Assembly: GCF_900106675.1 (NCBI RefSeq)
Contig: NZ_FNOB01000028.1
Span: 1-45,404, forward strand
Source: Allgaiera indica
Lineage (GTDB): Bacteria; Pseudomonadota; Alphaproteobacteria; Rhodobacterales; Rhodobacteraceae
Direction of reading: 5' to 3'
DNA length: 45,404 bases
The position numbers were made by a program, and so were the translations under genes. The notes under the pieces are model-generated. The model made no database searches. It saw nothing but the letters and a program-made list of their open reading frames with translations, and was not told the DNA's origin. The number at the start of each line of letters is the position of its first letter. The stretch's first letter is position 1. This document shows, one piece after another, positions 20,749 through 30,130 of this stretch.

Positions 20749-23574
20749 ATGCGCTTTTCTTTCCTCGACCTCGCCAGTTCGATGTCGGCCAAAATCGCCC
20801 TTATCGTGGTCTTGATGGGGGCGATGACGGGAAGTGCGCTCTATGTCGGTTCTTCATCGCTGCAATCCGTCTCGGACCAGATCACCAGTCTCAAGGAAAC
20901 CGAAATGCGCGCGCTCGAACGGGCGACCGCGTTGAACCATGCCGCCGTCGACCTGCAGGCGCAGATCACCCAGATGGTGATGCTAAACGATTTGGACGGC
21001 CTGCGTGCCGCCCAGGCCGAAGCGCGCAAGGCCCTGACCAAGCTGCGCACGATCGCGGCCGACCTGTCGGGCGGCGCGCAGGCGGATCTAGATCGCGCGA
21101 TCGGCGCAGCCGAACAGGCGGTAGGGACCCAGGCTTCTGCCAGAACGCGGGAATTCACCATACGCGCGCAAAACGGCGCCGCCCTGCGCAAGCTCAAGGC
21201 ACTCTCGACCGGGCTGCAGGAAACCCTCGACAGCCGCGCCCGGCGCTCTGCGGATGCGCTGACCACCGGCGTGTCGGCGACCAGCGCGTCGGTGCGCCGG
21301 ACGCTGACATCCCTGATCGGCGACAAGGTCACGGCCCTGCAGTTGGTGTTGCAGGCGCGCGCCGAGGTGAACCTGGTTTCGAGCACGATGATCATGCTGG
21401 CACAAAGCGGCGACCCGGCGCTGGAGCGGCAATTGCAAGCTTCGGCCCAGCAGGCGCTGGCGGATCTGAACGCATTGCGGCCGAAGATCGCGCGGGCGCC
21501 CGAACTTTCCGCGCTGGACAAGGCGTTGGAACCGGCACTTGTGCAAATCGGCCAGTTGCTGGCCTCCGGCCCCGAGGCGCTGCGCGCCCGCCGCGCTGCG
21601 GTGCTTGATCTGAACCGGCGGCTGACCCCGGTGATCGACACGGCCTTGACGCAGACCGAGGATCGGCTGACCAAGGCGGCACAGACGGCCGCGCAGGAGA
21701 ATGACGCCACCATCGGCAAGCTGATGGCGGAGGAGATCAAGGCGCTGCGCCGCACCTCGATGCTGGTCTCGCTGACGGAAAAGTTCATCCGCAACGCGGT
21801 GGCCACACAGGCGATGACGATCCAGGCCGCCCTTGTGGAGCGACAGTCCAAACTGTCCTTGGAGGCGGTGTTGATCGGGCGCTTTGCGCGCACGCTGGGG
21901 CCGGACCTGAAGGCCTCGCTGACCGAATTGTCCAGCTTCGCGGACCCCAAGACCGGGCTGGTCGCGGGCCGCCGGGCATTCTTGCAGGCGCAGGCGGATG
22001 CCGCCGGCGCGTCGGCCACCGCGGCCGAAACCGCCCGGAAGATCACCCAGATCGCGAATTCCATGAGCACCCGCGTCTCGGAGGCGATCGACGCCACGGC
22101 CCTGCAGATCGGAAACGATTTCCAGCGCACCCTGCACATCTTCGGTCAGATCGCGCTGGCCAGCCTTGCAATGCTGCTGCTGACCCAGGTCTTCGCTTGG
22201 TGGACACTCGCGCGGCCGTTGTCGCGCATCGCGCAGGCCACCGGACGCCTGGCCAAGGGCGATCTGGACGCGGTCGCCCCCCTGGGGCAGCCCAGGGCCG
22301 AAATCGGCGCGATGGTGCGCGCCCTCGGTGTGTTCCGGGACGGCCTGATCGAAAAGGCGCGGCTGGAACAGGACGAAAGGGCCGCACGCGAGGCGCGCAA
22401 GGAAGCCGAGGCTGCCGCGCGACGCGACCGTGAACAAGCCGAGGCCTGCGCCGCGGCGCAGAAGGCCGAGGAATCCCGCCGCGAGGCCGAGCGCGCCGCA
22501 GAAGTCGCCCGCGAAAAGGCCCGTCGCGAGGCCGAGGCCGACGCCGCGCGCAAGGCGCACGAGAAGGCGCAAGCGGCGGTGGTCTCGGCCCTGGCCCAGG
22601 GCATGCACCGCCTGGCAGAAGGGGATCTGACCGCGCGGATCGAGGCCGAATTCGACGAAGGTTACGCCCAGCTCAAGCGCGATTTCAACGCCGCCGCGGA
22701 ATCCCTGGCGGCTGTGATGGGAGAGATCGCCGGCTCGGTGGACCGGGTGCGCGCGGCTTCGGCCGAGATTTCCGGCGGCACCGACAACCTGTCGAAGCGC
22801 ACCGAAAGCACTGCCGCCACGCTAGAGGAATCCTCGGCCGCCCTTACCCAGATGACCGAGGCGCTGACCCAATCGACCCGCCGCGCGGGCGAGGCCGACC
22901 GCATGGCCGGCACCGCGCGCGACCGCGCCGGCGACGGCCAGAAGGTAGTCGACCGCACGATCGGCGCGATGCAGGCGATCGAGACCAGCTCCAGCCAGAT
23001 CTCGCGGATCATCGACGTGATCGAGGATATCGCGTTTCAGACCAATCTTCTGGCGCTGAACGCCGGGGTCGAGGCCGCGCGCGCCGGCGACGCGGGTCGC
23101 GGCTTCGCGGTGGTCGCCTCGGAGGTGCGCGCCCTGGCGCAGCGCGCCGCCGAAGCCGCGCGCGAGATCGGATCGCTGATCAGCGACAGCGGCGCACGCG
23201 TGAAGGATGGCGTATCTCTGGTGGGCGAGGTCGGCACCGTCCTGCAAGAGATCGTCACCGCGATCGGCACCGTGTCCGACCAGGTGGCCAAGGTGGCCAG
23301 CGCCGCGACCGAACAACAGACCAGCATCAGCGAAATCACGGCTGCGGTCGGGCAGATCGACCTGACCACCCAGCAAAACGCCGCCATGGTCGAGGAAACC
23401 TCGGCCGCCAGCCATCAGCTGCACGACGAGGCCGCCCGGCTGGCGCAACTGCTGCAGCGGTTCTCGGTCGCGGAAAGCAGGGCCGGCAAGGCGCCAAGGG
23501 GCGAAAAGCCCGCTAAGGGCTTGGCCGCCGTCACGACGTTCAAGGCGCGCCCGCGCGGCGAAAGCGCAGCCTGA
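20749..23574 (+). CDS. Methyl-accepting chemotaxis protein
   Basis: A 941-residue chemoreceptor. Transmembrane helix 1 is at about 13-35, a long alanine-rich helical periplasmic sensor follows (about 36-460), transmembrane helix 2 at about 462-484, then HAMP ([18 protein letters not shown]), a highly charged helical linker, a second HAMP-like unit ([20 protein letters not shown]) and the signalling domain with the conserved hairpin tip [20 protein letters not shown]. The tail is Lys/Arg/Ala-rich and has no NWETF-type pentapeptide. The ligand is not evident. I chose ATG 20749 because GGAG lies six to nine bases upstream and MRF precedes the membrane helix directly. No other chemotaxis genes are nearby. 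Confidence 0.9.
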   Translation: MRFSFLDLASSMSAKIALIVVLMGAMTGSALYVGSSSLQSVSDQITSLKETEMRALERATALNHAAVDLQAQITQMVMLNDLDGLRAAQAEARKALTKLRTIAADLSGGAQADLDRAIGAAEQAVGTQASARTREFTIRAQNGAALRKLKALSTGLQETLDSRARRSADALTTGVSATSASVRRTLTSLIGDKVTALQLVLQARAEVNLVSSTMIMLAQSGDPALERQLQASAQQALADLNALRPKIARAPELSALDKALEPALVQIGQLLASGPEALRARRAAVLDLNRRLTPVIDTALTQTEDRLTKAAQTAAQENDATIGKLMAEEIKALRRTSMLVSLTEKFIRNAVATQAMTIQAALVERQSKLSLEAVLIGRFARTLGPDLKASLTELSSFADPKTGLVAGRRAFLQAQADAAGASATAAETARKITQIANSMSTRVSEAIDATALQIGNDFQRTLHIFGQIALASLAMLLLTQVFAWWTLARPLSRIAQATGRLAKGDLDAVAPLGQPRAEIGAMVRALGVFRDGLIEKARLEQDERAAREARKEAEAAARRDREQAEACAAAQKAEESRREAERAAEVAREKARREAEADAARKAHEKAQAAVVSALAQGMHRLAEGDLTARIEAEFDEGYAQLKRDFNAAAESLAAVMGEIAGSVDRVRAASAEISGGTDNLSKRTESTAATLEESSAALTQMTEALTQSTRRAGEADRMAGTARDRAGDGQKVVDRTIGAMQAIETSSSQISRIIDVIEDIAFQTNLLALNAGVEAARAGDAGRGFAVVASEVRALAQRAAEAAREIGSLISDSGARVKDGVSLVGEVGTVLQEIVTAIGTVSDQVAKVASAATEQQTSISEITAAVGQIDLTTQQNAAMVEETSAASHQLHDEAARLAQLLQRFSVAESRAGKAPRGEKPAKGLAAVTTFKARPRGESAA

Positions 23575-23628
23575 CCCGATCGCCGGCCCGCGCGGCCTGC
23601 GGCAGGCGGAAACGTCGCGCGCCGAAGC

Positions 23629-25875
23629 TCAGGCGAAATCGACCTGACGCGAAAACGGCATCTCGCGCAGCCGCTTCCCGGTGGCGCGGAAGATCGCCGC
23701 GGCCAGGGCCGGAGCGGCAGGGGGCACGCAGGGTTCCCCGATGCCGTGAACGCGATCGCCCACCTCCAGCGCGCGGGTATGGATCTCGGGGCACTGGCTG
23801 ATGCGCAGGAAGGGGTAGCTGTCGAAGTTGCGCTGTTCGATCGCGCCCCGGGCAAAGGTGATCTCGGCCCCCATCGCATGGCCCAGGCCCCAGATCAGCC
23901 CACCCTGCATCTGGGATTGCGTGGTCACCGGATCCACCACCACGCCCAGGTCGGCGGCGACAAAGGCGCGGCGAATGCTCAGGCCCTGATCGGTCTGCTC
24001 GACATCCACGACTTCCGCCACCGGCACCCCGAAGGACAGCGTGAAAGCCAGCCCCCGCCCCCAGCCCGCCGGAAGCGGCGCGCCCCAGCTGGACATTTCC
24101 CCTACCGCCTCCAGCACCTTGCGGCTGGGCGCATCCGTGATCATGCGAAGGCGCGCTTGCAGCGGATCGGCCCCGGCGGCCTGCAGCAATTCGTCGATGA
24201 ACCCTTCATGGAAGAAGCCGTTCACCGACGCCCCGACCGAGCGCCAGGAACTGACCGGCGCCATCTCGGGGACCCGGTAGCCGGTGATACGCAGCGCCTC
24301 GATCGCCAGCGGCTGGTCCCAGGCGCCGGCGACGATCGCGGTGTCGGGACCCATCGACGGAAGCCCCAACCTCCCCATCTGCGACGCCGTGGTCGAGGGC
24401 GCCGCGATCGCCAGATCCAACGCCTCGATCCGACCCCGCCCGACCCGGCCGCGCCCCCGCGCCATCGCCAGGGGACGACAGAAATCATGGGTCATGTCCT
24501 CTTCGCGCGACCAGGTCATCTTGACCGGCACGCCGGGCATGGCCGCGGCCACCTCGGCGGCCTGGGCGATGAAGTCGTCCTCTAGCCTGCGGCCGAAACT
24601 GCCGCCCATCGGCAGCACATGCAATGACACCCGATCGGCCGGGATCCCCGCCGCCCGCGCCGCCGCCGACGCGGCATAAAGCGGCACCTGACACCCAGCC
24701 CAGATCGTCAGCGCGCCATCGCGAAGCCAGGCGGTGGCGTTCATCGGCTCCAGCGGCGCATGGGCCAGATAGGGGGCGCGGTATTCGGCCTCGATCACCT
24801 CGGCGCCGGGGGCCGACAGGGCGGCCTCGACATCGCCCTCATCCTTCAGCCGGCTGTCGCGCCGGGCCTCGGTGAAAGAGCCGGCGACCTCGGCAAACAT
24901 CGCGGCGCTGTCGGCGGGATAGGTGGCGGGCGCCCAATCCACCTGCACCAGATCCGCGGCCTGAAAGGCACGCCAGGTGTTGTCCGCGACCACCGCATAG
25001 CCGCCCCGCACCGGCATCACCTTGTGCACTCCGCGCGCGGCGGCGGCCTTTGACATGTCCAGCCGCCGCACACCGGCGCCGAGGTGCGGATTGCGGCGCA
25101 CCGTGGCGAAGACCATGCCCGGCAGCACCATGTCGATCCCGTAGCGTTCCGTCCCGGTCGAGCGCGCCTCGATCCCCTTGCGCAGCACCCGCCGGCCGAT
25201 CAGCCGCCACGCTTCGCGCGGCTTCAGCGGCGGGTCCTGCGGCGGGGCGATGCTGCGCGCCTCGGGGATCAGATCGACATAGCGCAAGCGGGTGCCGTCG
25301 GGCAGGATGACGGCGGAACCCGCAGTCTTCAGCACCTCGGGTTGCAGCCCCGTGCGCCGCGCCGCCGCCTGCAGCAGCACCGCCCGCGCCGCCGCCCCCG
25401 CCCGGCGCATCTTGTCAAACCCATCCGGAATAGAAGACGACCCGCCCGTCAACTGCAACCCGAGGAATTTCGCCGCCACCTGCCCCGCCTCCCGTGCGCC
25501 ACGGGCCAGCAGCGAATGGTCGGTCGGTGCGAAGGGCAGCGCCTCGGCGGTGGCGGCGCCGTTGTAATAGACGTCGGAAGGCGGGCCGTGGATGACGCGC
25601 AGCGTCTCCCAATCCAGATCCATCTCTTCCGCCAGCAGCATGGCCAGCGCCGATTGCGCCCCCTGCCCCATCGCGGCGCGCGGCGCGATCACGGTCACGC
25701 CGCCGGGCGCCAGGATGACATAGGGGTTGAGCGTCGCCTGATCCGGCCCCAGCCCGACGCGCAGGGGGTTCGGGCCGGGCGTGACGAACCGCCAGTAACC
25801 GAAGGCAAGCCCCCCTGCGACCAGGGCCGAGCCGATCAGGAAAGACCGGCGGGCGATCTTGGCGGAGCGTGCCAT
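23629..25875 (-). CDS. Molybdopterin-binding hydroxylase large subunit (isoquinoline 1-oxidoreductase beta type)
   Basis: A 748-residue xanthine-oxidase-family catalytic subunit. The N-terminus is a twin-arginine signal with membrane anchor (ARRSFLIGSALVAGG), so it is expected to be exported folded. Molybdopterin-binding patterns are visible: MGQGAQSALAMLLAEEMDL, YLAHAPLEPMNATAW, MGGSFGRRLEDDF, and near the C-terminus the VHGIGEPCVPPAAPALA region with the family's catalytic Glu. Substrates of this group include N-heterocycles and aldehydes; the actual one is unknown. It is one base downstream of its [2Fe-2S] subunit gene, forming a two-subunit enzyme. No cytochrome c partner gene is adjacent. 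Confidence 0.87.
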   Translation of the reverse strand: MARSAKIARRSFLIGSALVAGGLAFGYWRFVTPGPNPLRVGLGPDQATLNPYVILAPGGVTVIAPRAAMGQGAQSALAMLLAEEMDLDWETLRVIHGPPSDVYYNGAATAEALPFAPTDHSLLARGAREAGQVAAKFLGLQLTGGSSSIPDGFDKMRRAGAAARAVLLQAAARRTGLQPEVLKTAGSAVILPDGTRLRYVDLIPEARSIAPPQDPPLKPREAWRLIGRRVLRKGIEARSTGTERYGIDMVLPGMVFATVRRNPHLGAGVRRLDMSKAAAARGVHKVMPVRGGYAVVADNTWRAFQAADLVQVDWAPATYPADSAAMFAEVAGSFTEARRDSRLKDEGDVEAALSAPGAEVIEAEYRAPYLAHAPLEPMNATAWLRDGALTIWAGCQVPLYAASAAARAAGIPADRVSLHVLPMGGSFGRRLEDDFIAQAAEVAAAMPGVPVKMTWSREEDMTHDFCRPLAMARGRGRVGRGRIEALDLAIAAPSTTASQMGRLGLPSMGPDTAIVAGAWDQPLAIEALRITGYRVPEMAPVSSWRSVGASVNGFFHEGFIDELLQAAGADPLQARLRMITDAPSRKVLEAVGEMSSWGAPLPAGWGRGLAFTLSFGVPVAEVVDVEQTDQGLSIRRAFVAADLGVVVDPVTTQSQMQGGLIWGLGHAMGAEITFARGAIEQRNFDSYPFLRISQCPEIHTRALEVGDRVHGIGEPCVPPAAPALAAAIFRATGKRLREMPFSRQVDFA

Positions 25876-25876
25876 G

Positions 25877-26335
25877 CTAACCCGCCTTCATCGCGGCGGC
25901 CGCGGCATGGATGGCGGCGCGGATCCGCGGATAGGTGCCGCAACGGCACAGATTGCCCTGCATCGCGTCGTCGATCTGGGCGTCGGTCGGTTCCGGCGTC
26001 TGCGCCAGCAAGGCCGCGGCCTGCATGATCTGGCCCGACTGGCAATAGCCGCATTGCGCCACCTTATGCGCCACCCAGGCCTGTTGCACCGGATGCAGCG
26101 CGCCGGGACGGCCAAGCCCCTCGATCGTGGTCACCGGCTGGTCCACATCGCGCAACAGGGTCTGACAGGATCGCACCGCCTGCGCCCCCAGCCAGACGGT
26201 ACATGCACCGCATTGGGCAATGCCGCAGCCGTACTTGACCCCGTGAAGGCCCAGAATGTCACGCAGCACCCACAAGAGCGGCATGTCGCCCTCCGCCTCG
26301 ACCTGCCGCGCGATTCCATTGACGACCAGACGCAT
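25877..26335 (-). CDS. [2Fe-2S]-binding subunit of molybdenum hydroxylase
   Basis: A 152-residue electron-transfer subunit with two [2Fe-2S] clusters: plant-ferredoxin type (Cys37, Cys42, Cys45, Cys57; CGIAQCGAC) and the C-terminal helical type (Cys95, Cys98, Cys130, Cys132; CGYCQSGQ and NLCRCGTY). It belongs to the isoquinoline 1-oxidoreductase alpha/CoxS family. No signal peptide is present, so it would be exported together with the Tat-tagged large subunit. AGGAGGGG precedes ATG 26335; the frame runs upstream to 26512 but this is read-through into the DUF2059 gene. Confidence 0.92.
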   Translation of the reverse strand: MRLVVNGIARQVEAEGDMPLLWVLRDILGLHGVKYGCGIAQCGACTVWLGAQAVRSCQTLLRDVDQPVTTIEGLGRPGALHPVQQAWVAHKVAQCGYCQSGQIMQAAALLAQTPEPTDAQIDDAMQGNLCRCGTYPRIRAAIHAAAAAMKAG

Positions 26336-26474
26336 CGCCCCTCCTGTCCGGCTGTGCCTTGGCGTCAGGCTAGCGCCCCGCCGGCCCAAGCGAAAGGTCC
26401 CCCGCGCCGGCGCGCGCCCCTGCCGTCGCGGCAACGCCGCACGCACCTTGGCCCCGGGGGGGCCCGCCCAGGGG

Positions 26475-27359
26475 TCAGAGGTTCTCGCCTGCCATGACAC
26501 TTGCCGCGGCAAGGCCCAACTCGTGCGAGATATGCACGAACATCACGTCGAAGGCGGCGAACAGCGCCCGATTCAACGCCTTGCCCGACGCGCTTTGAGA
26601 GAAAGCGATATAGCGATCCAGTTCGGCATTGCTAAGCGGCTTGTAGGCGGTGACAAGGAACGGAAACAGCCAGGCGCGGGTTTCCTTCGTCACCTCGGGC
26701 TGCTGAGACGAGACATCGGACAGGATCGTGTTGCGCGACAGGTCAAGCCCCGGCGCATGACCGTCGGCCAGCCCCGTATAGAAGGCGAAATTGGCGTTCA
26801 GGGCGCCCGCGACATTGGCCTCGACCAGCCCGTTGATCCTGGCGAAGCGGCGGATCTGGGCCAGCCGCGGATCATGGTGGGCGGCCATCCGCGCGATCTG
26901 GGCCGCCGCCTCGGCTTCGACATCCGGATCAAGCATTGCCCGGCGGGCCGAGATTTCCCGCGCCACGATCCTGCGCCCCAGCGGCGAGGTCAGGAACTCC
27001 AACGCGCCCTTGCGCTGGTTGTCATCGAGACGCGGACTGAAATCGGCCTCGAACAGCTTGGTCATCTGCTTGGGCGCATAGATCCGGCGCACCGTCTTAT
27101 GCCAGCTGCCGCCATCCTGGCCGGGAAACAGCTGATCTGCCAGTTGTTTGCCGTAATCTATCCCCTCGTCATGCATGACCGAGATCAGATCGGGCAGCCT
27201 CAATGCGGCGACCAGACTTTCCTGCAGTAGCGCCTGCTTCGGCCCGATGGCCGGCGGCAGAGGCTGCGGCGCGGCCACCTGCGCGGCGACCGGCGACGCG
27301 GCCCATGGCCCGAAAGGCACGGCGGCAAGCGCAACAAGGAGGGCCAGCGTTCTGAGCAT
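26475..27359 (-). CDS. Secreted DUF2059-type protein
   Basis: A 294-residue exported protein: the signal peptide [26 protein letters not shown] is shown by its hydrophobic core (residues 4-14) and an AxA-type cleavage site near 26. Two similar helical segments follow; the first has the DUF2059-like pattern [20 protein letters not shown] and [14 protein letters not shown], the second ends [23 protein letters not shown]2059 proteins are periplasmic and uncharacterised. It is upstream of the molybdoenzyme genes on the same strand with a 139-base gap, so co-regulation is possible but unproven. Confidence 0.75.
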   Translation of the reverse strand: MLRTLALLVALAAVPFGPWAASPVAAQVAAPQPLPPAIGPKQALLQESLVAALRLPDLISVMHDEGIDYGKQLADQLFPGQDGGSWHKTVRRIYAPKQMTKLFEADFSPRLDDNQRKGALEFLTSPLGRRIVAREISARRAMLDPDVEAEAAAQIARMAAHHDPRLAQIRRFARINGLVEANVAGALNANFAFYTGLADGHAPGLDLSRNTILSDVSSQQPEVTKETRAWLFPFLVTAYKPLSNAELDRYIAFSQSASGKALNRALFAAFDVMFVHISHELGLAAASVMAGENL

Positions 27360-28269
27360 CAGCGTTCCATTCGGTCAGCCCCCGCGCCCGGCGCCCGGCG
27401 TGGCGCCACCCGGACCGAACTGGACCGGGGGACTCGGGATAGCGCAAAGACCGCGCCGATCCCGATGCCGTGTTAGCGTTTCACCGATCGGAAGCAAAGG
27501 GGGCGGGCGAAAATCCCCCGTGATCGGCGAAAAGGCGCGTGCGGCCGGGTAATGCAGAACGCGGATCGCGAAGGCGGGCAAGCGGCCATGCGGCGGCCGC
27601 AGGATACTGTCCCTACGCGTTCTCTAATCGCCGTGGTCGACAGCTGATCTTCAGCGCGACCGAACGCGTCCAGCCGGGACGCGCGGCGAGGGTGAGATCG
27701 CTCCGTGCAATGCGGCAACGACCGCGCACATCCCACACCACTTCGACCACCACCCGACCCTGAACGCAAACATGCGGCGTCCGGCGCGACCACCGCGGAG
27801 AGAACCCAAGAGCCCAGCGCGCAGTTCGAAGCGCAGGAAGATCAGCAGTCAATCACGGCGATTAGAGAAGAACGTCCTCGCACGCTACCGGGCGAGACTC
27901 TTGGTTCTGAGGTTTTCGCCGGGACAGCGATGAGCTTTGCCGGGCGATCGCGTTCGTATCTGATCCGGTCCGATCCCGGCCGTTGCCGCAGGAGGCCATG
28001 GCCGGGCGCGCGGCATGGGCCCTGGAAACGCGAATATCTGGCCCCGCGAGGTGACAGTCGCGGCAAGGGTGGCGGCGGAGGGGAAGGCCGTGCTGCGGGG
28101 TCATAAGGTCGGTCCGACCCCCGCCCGACAGGCTGCCGTCGTCCAAGATCGCGCGGCACGAGGGCCGGTGCGTCCTGGCAGGCCAAGTCCCGCGACCGAG
28201 GCCGCGCATGGCGCCCACGCCCCGGCGCGGACGCTGTGGGCAGGGGCGTAAGGGCCGCCTGCCCCGGCC
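27360..28269. other. 910-bp gene-free interval
   Basis: Largest gap in the window. No open frame here resembles a known protein. The main structure is a pair of 33-bp inverted repeats (27620-27652 and 27837-27869) that look like the ends of a miniature element. The parts outside that element are ordinary high-GC sequence in which I see nothing else. Confidence 0.55.
27620..27869. mobile_element. MITE-like element with 33-bp inverted ends
   Basis: 27620-27652 begins TTCTCTAATCGCCGTG and 27837-27869 is its reverse complement with three mismatches over 33 bases (differences at positions 17, 19 and 23 of the arm). The 250-bp unit has no recognisable transposase. An open frame on the minus strand (27613-27852) spans it and includes a VVVEVVWDVRG segment, but there is no independent support that it is translated. 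No clear target duplication was found beside the arms. The unit may be mobilised in trans or form a long-range RNA stem. Confidence 0.6.
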
Positions 28270-29877
28270 TCAATCGGGCGGGGCGAAGCTGGCGGCCGAA
28301 GCCCGCGCCCAGCGCTTGCGGTAATCGGCATCGCCGCCCTCTCCCGCGATCAGGAAACCCTCGGGCAGATAGGGGAAGGCGTCGTCGCCCTCGACCATTT
28401 CGCCATCGGGGCCGCGCTGCATGAAATGCCGCGGCTGAAAGCGGCGCGGATCGTCAAGCGCCGCCGCCCCCGCCATTTCCGCCAGCGCCTTCATCGTGTT
28501 GGCGTGAAACCGCGCCACCCGCTCGGCCTTGGAGGGCACATAGAGCGCGCGCTGACGCAGCCTGTCCTGCGTCGCCACCCCCACCGGACAGCGGTTGGTA
28601 TGGCACGATTGCGACTGGATGCAGCCCAGCGCGAACATGAAACCGCGCGCCGAATTGGCCCAATCCGCGCCCAGCGCATAGGCCCGCGCGATGTCGAAGG
28701 CCGAGATCAGCTTGCCCGCGGCGCCGATGCGCAGCTGATCGCGGATCCCCGCGCCCCGCAGCGTATTGTGGACAAAGCTCAAGCCCTCGACCAGCGGCAT
28801 GCCGACGTGATTGGCGAATTCCGGCGGCGCGGCGCCGGTGCCGCCTTCCTTGCCGTCGACGACGATGAAATCCGGCACGATCCCGGTTTCCAGCATCGCC
28901 TTGACCATGCACATGAATTCGCGCCGGTGCCCGATGCACAGCTTGAACCCCACCGGCTTGCCGCCGGAATTCTCGCGCAGGGTGGCGATGAATTCCATCA
29001 GCTCGATCGGCGTGGAAAACGCGCTGTGCGCGGCGGGAGAGACGCAATCGACCCCCATCGGAATGCCGCGGGCCTCGGCGATTTCGGGGCTGATCTTCGA
29101 GGCCGGCAACATCCCGCCATGGCCGGGCTTGGCGCCCTGGCTCAGCTTGATCTCGACCATCTTCACCTGATCGCTCGCGGCCTGCTCGGCGAAGCGTTCG
29201 GCCGAGAAGCTGCCATCGGGGTTGCGGCAGCCGAAATAGCCCGAGCCGATCTCGTAGATCAGATCGCCGCCGCCGACGCGGTGGTGGCAGCTGATGCCGC
29301 CCTCGCCCGTGTCATGGGCGAAGCCGCCGATCTTGGCGCCCTTGTTCAGGGCCAGGATTGCATTGGCCGAAAGCGCGCCGAAGCTCATCGCGGAAATGTT
29401 GTAAAGCGAGGCGTCATAGGGTTTCGAACAGGCGTCATTGCCGATGCGGACCCGGAAATCGCTGTTGGTCAGATGTTTGGGCTGCACCGAATGCGTCAGC
29501 CAGGTATAGCCCGCCTCATAGACGCGTTCGCGGGTGCCGAAGGGGCGCTTGTCCTCGACCCCCTTGGCGCGCTGGTAGACGATGGCGCGCATATCGCGCG
29601 AAAAGGGTTCCTCGTCCTGGTCGCTTTCGATCAGATACTGGCGGATCTCGGGGCGTATTTCCTCGAACAGGAAGCGCAGCCGACCCAGCAGCGGGTAATT
29701 GCGCAAGATCGCGTGATGGGTCTGGAACAGATCGTAGATCCCGATGCAGGTGAGCGTGCCGAAGATCAGCACGCCCAGCCAGAACCAGGACGACGCCGGC
29801 AGGATGATCAGGAACACAAGCGTCAGGACCGCGACCGCGACCAGGACGGTGAACCGCTTCAATGTGCGGTCGTGCAT
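28270..29877 (-). CDS. Membrane-anchored FMN-binding glutamate-synthase-family protein
   Basis: A 535-residue protein of the GltB2-like family: two hydrophobic helices at the N-terminus (about 9-28 and 32-48) followed by the FMN-binding glutamate synthase central domain. Visible motifs: YNISAMSFGALS, HDTGEGGISCHH, IEIKLSQGAKPGHGG (near MLPASKI), VDGKEGGTGAAP and a cysteine cluster CIQSQSCHTNRCPVG at about 417-431 that would bind a [3Fe-4S] centre. It lacks glutaminase and NADPH subunits, so it is not classical glutamate synthase; the electron donor and reaction are unknown. GGGGAG precedes ATG 29877. It is followed by the permease region on the same strand, gap 253 bases. Confidence 0.85.
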   Translation of the reverse strand: MHDRTLKRFTVLVAVAVLTLVFLIILPASSWFWLGVLIFGTLTCIGIYDLFQTHHAILRNYPLLGRLRFLFEEIRPEIRQYLIESDQDEEPFSRDMRAIVYQRAKGVEDKRPFGTRERVYEAGYTWLTHSVQPKHLTNSDFRVRIGNDACSKPYDASLYNISAMSFGALSANAILALNKGAKIGGFAHDTGEGGISCHHRVGGGDLIYEIGSGYFGCRNPDGSFSAERFAEQAASDQVKMVEIKLSQGAKPGHGGMLPASKISPEIAEARGIPMGVDCVSPAAHSAFSTPIELMEFIATLRENSGGKPVGFKLCIGHRREFMCMVKAMLETGIVPDFIVVDGKEGGTGAAPPEFANHVGMPLVEGLSFVHNTLRGAGIRDQLRIGAAGKLISAFDIARAYALGADWANSARGFMFALGCIQSQSCHTNRCPVGVATQDRLRQRALYVPSKAERVARFHANTMKALAEMAGAAALDDPRRFQPRHFMQRGPDGEMVEGDDAFPYLPEGFLIAGEGGDADYRKRWARASAASFAPPD

Positions 29878-29997
29878 GACCGTCTCCCCTTTTTCCCGGC
29901 GGCATGCTGCCAAGAAAGCAGCGCGGCGTCATCCCCCGCGGCAGTATTTCGGCCGTGCCCCGGAAACGACCGCGGCCGCGGGTGTATCGGCATCTCG

Positions 29998-30020
29998 GCG
30001 GTATTTGAGCCAGAAAGAAG
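29998..30020 (+). repeat. Dispersed GTATTTG motif, copy D
   Basis: GCGGTATTTGAGCCAGAAAG followed by AAG; related to 37611-37633 (reverse) and 19684-19707. It lies between the glutamate-synthase-like gene start and the permease end, i.e. just past the 3' end of the permease gene read on the minus strand. Confidence 0.45.
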
Positions 30021-30130
30021 TAAACAAACCCTCTGCTTGGCGGGGAAACTTCACCCAGGCAGACGAATGCGGCGGGCGCGGCCGGCCGCACGCCTTCGGG
30101 GCGGGGCGGCGGCGGCGCTTCGCCGGGCCG

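Noticed and set aside
27613-27852. 79-residue minus-strand frame inside the MITE-like unit
   Set aside because: It includes a hydrophobic VVVEVVWDV stretch but starts within an inverted repeat arm, has no ribosome site and no recognised family; kept only as a remark.
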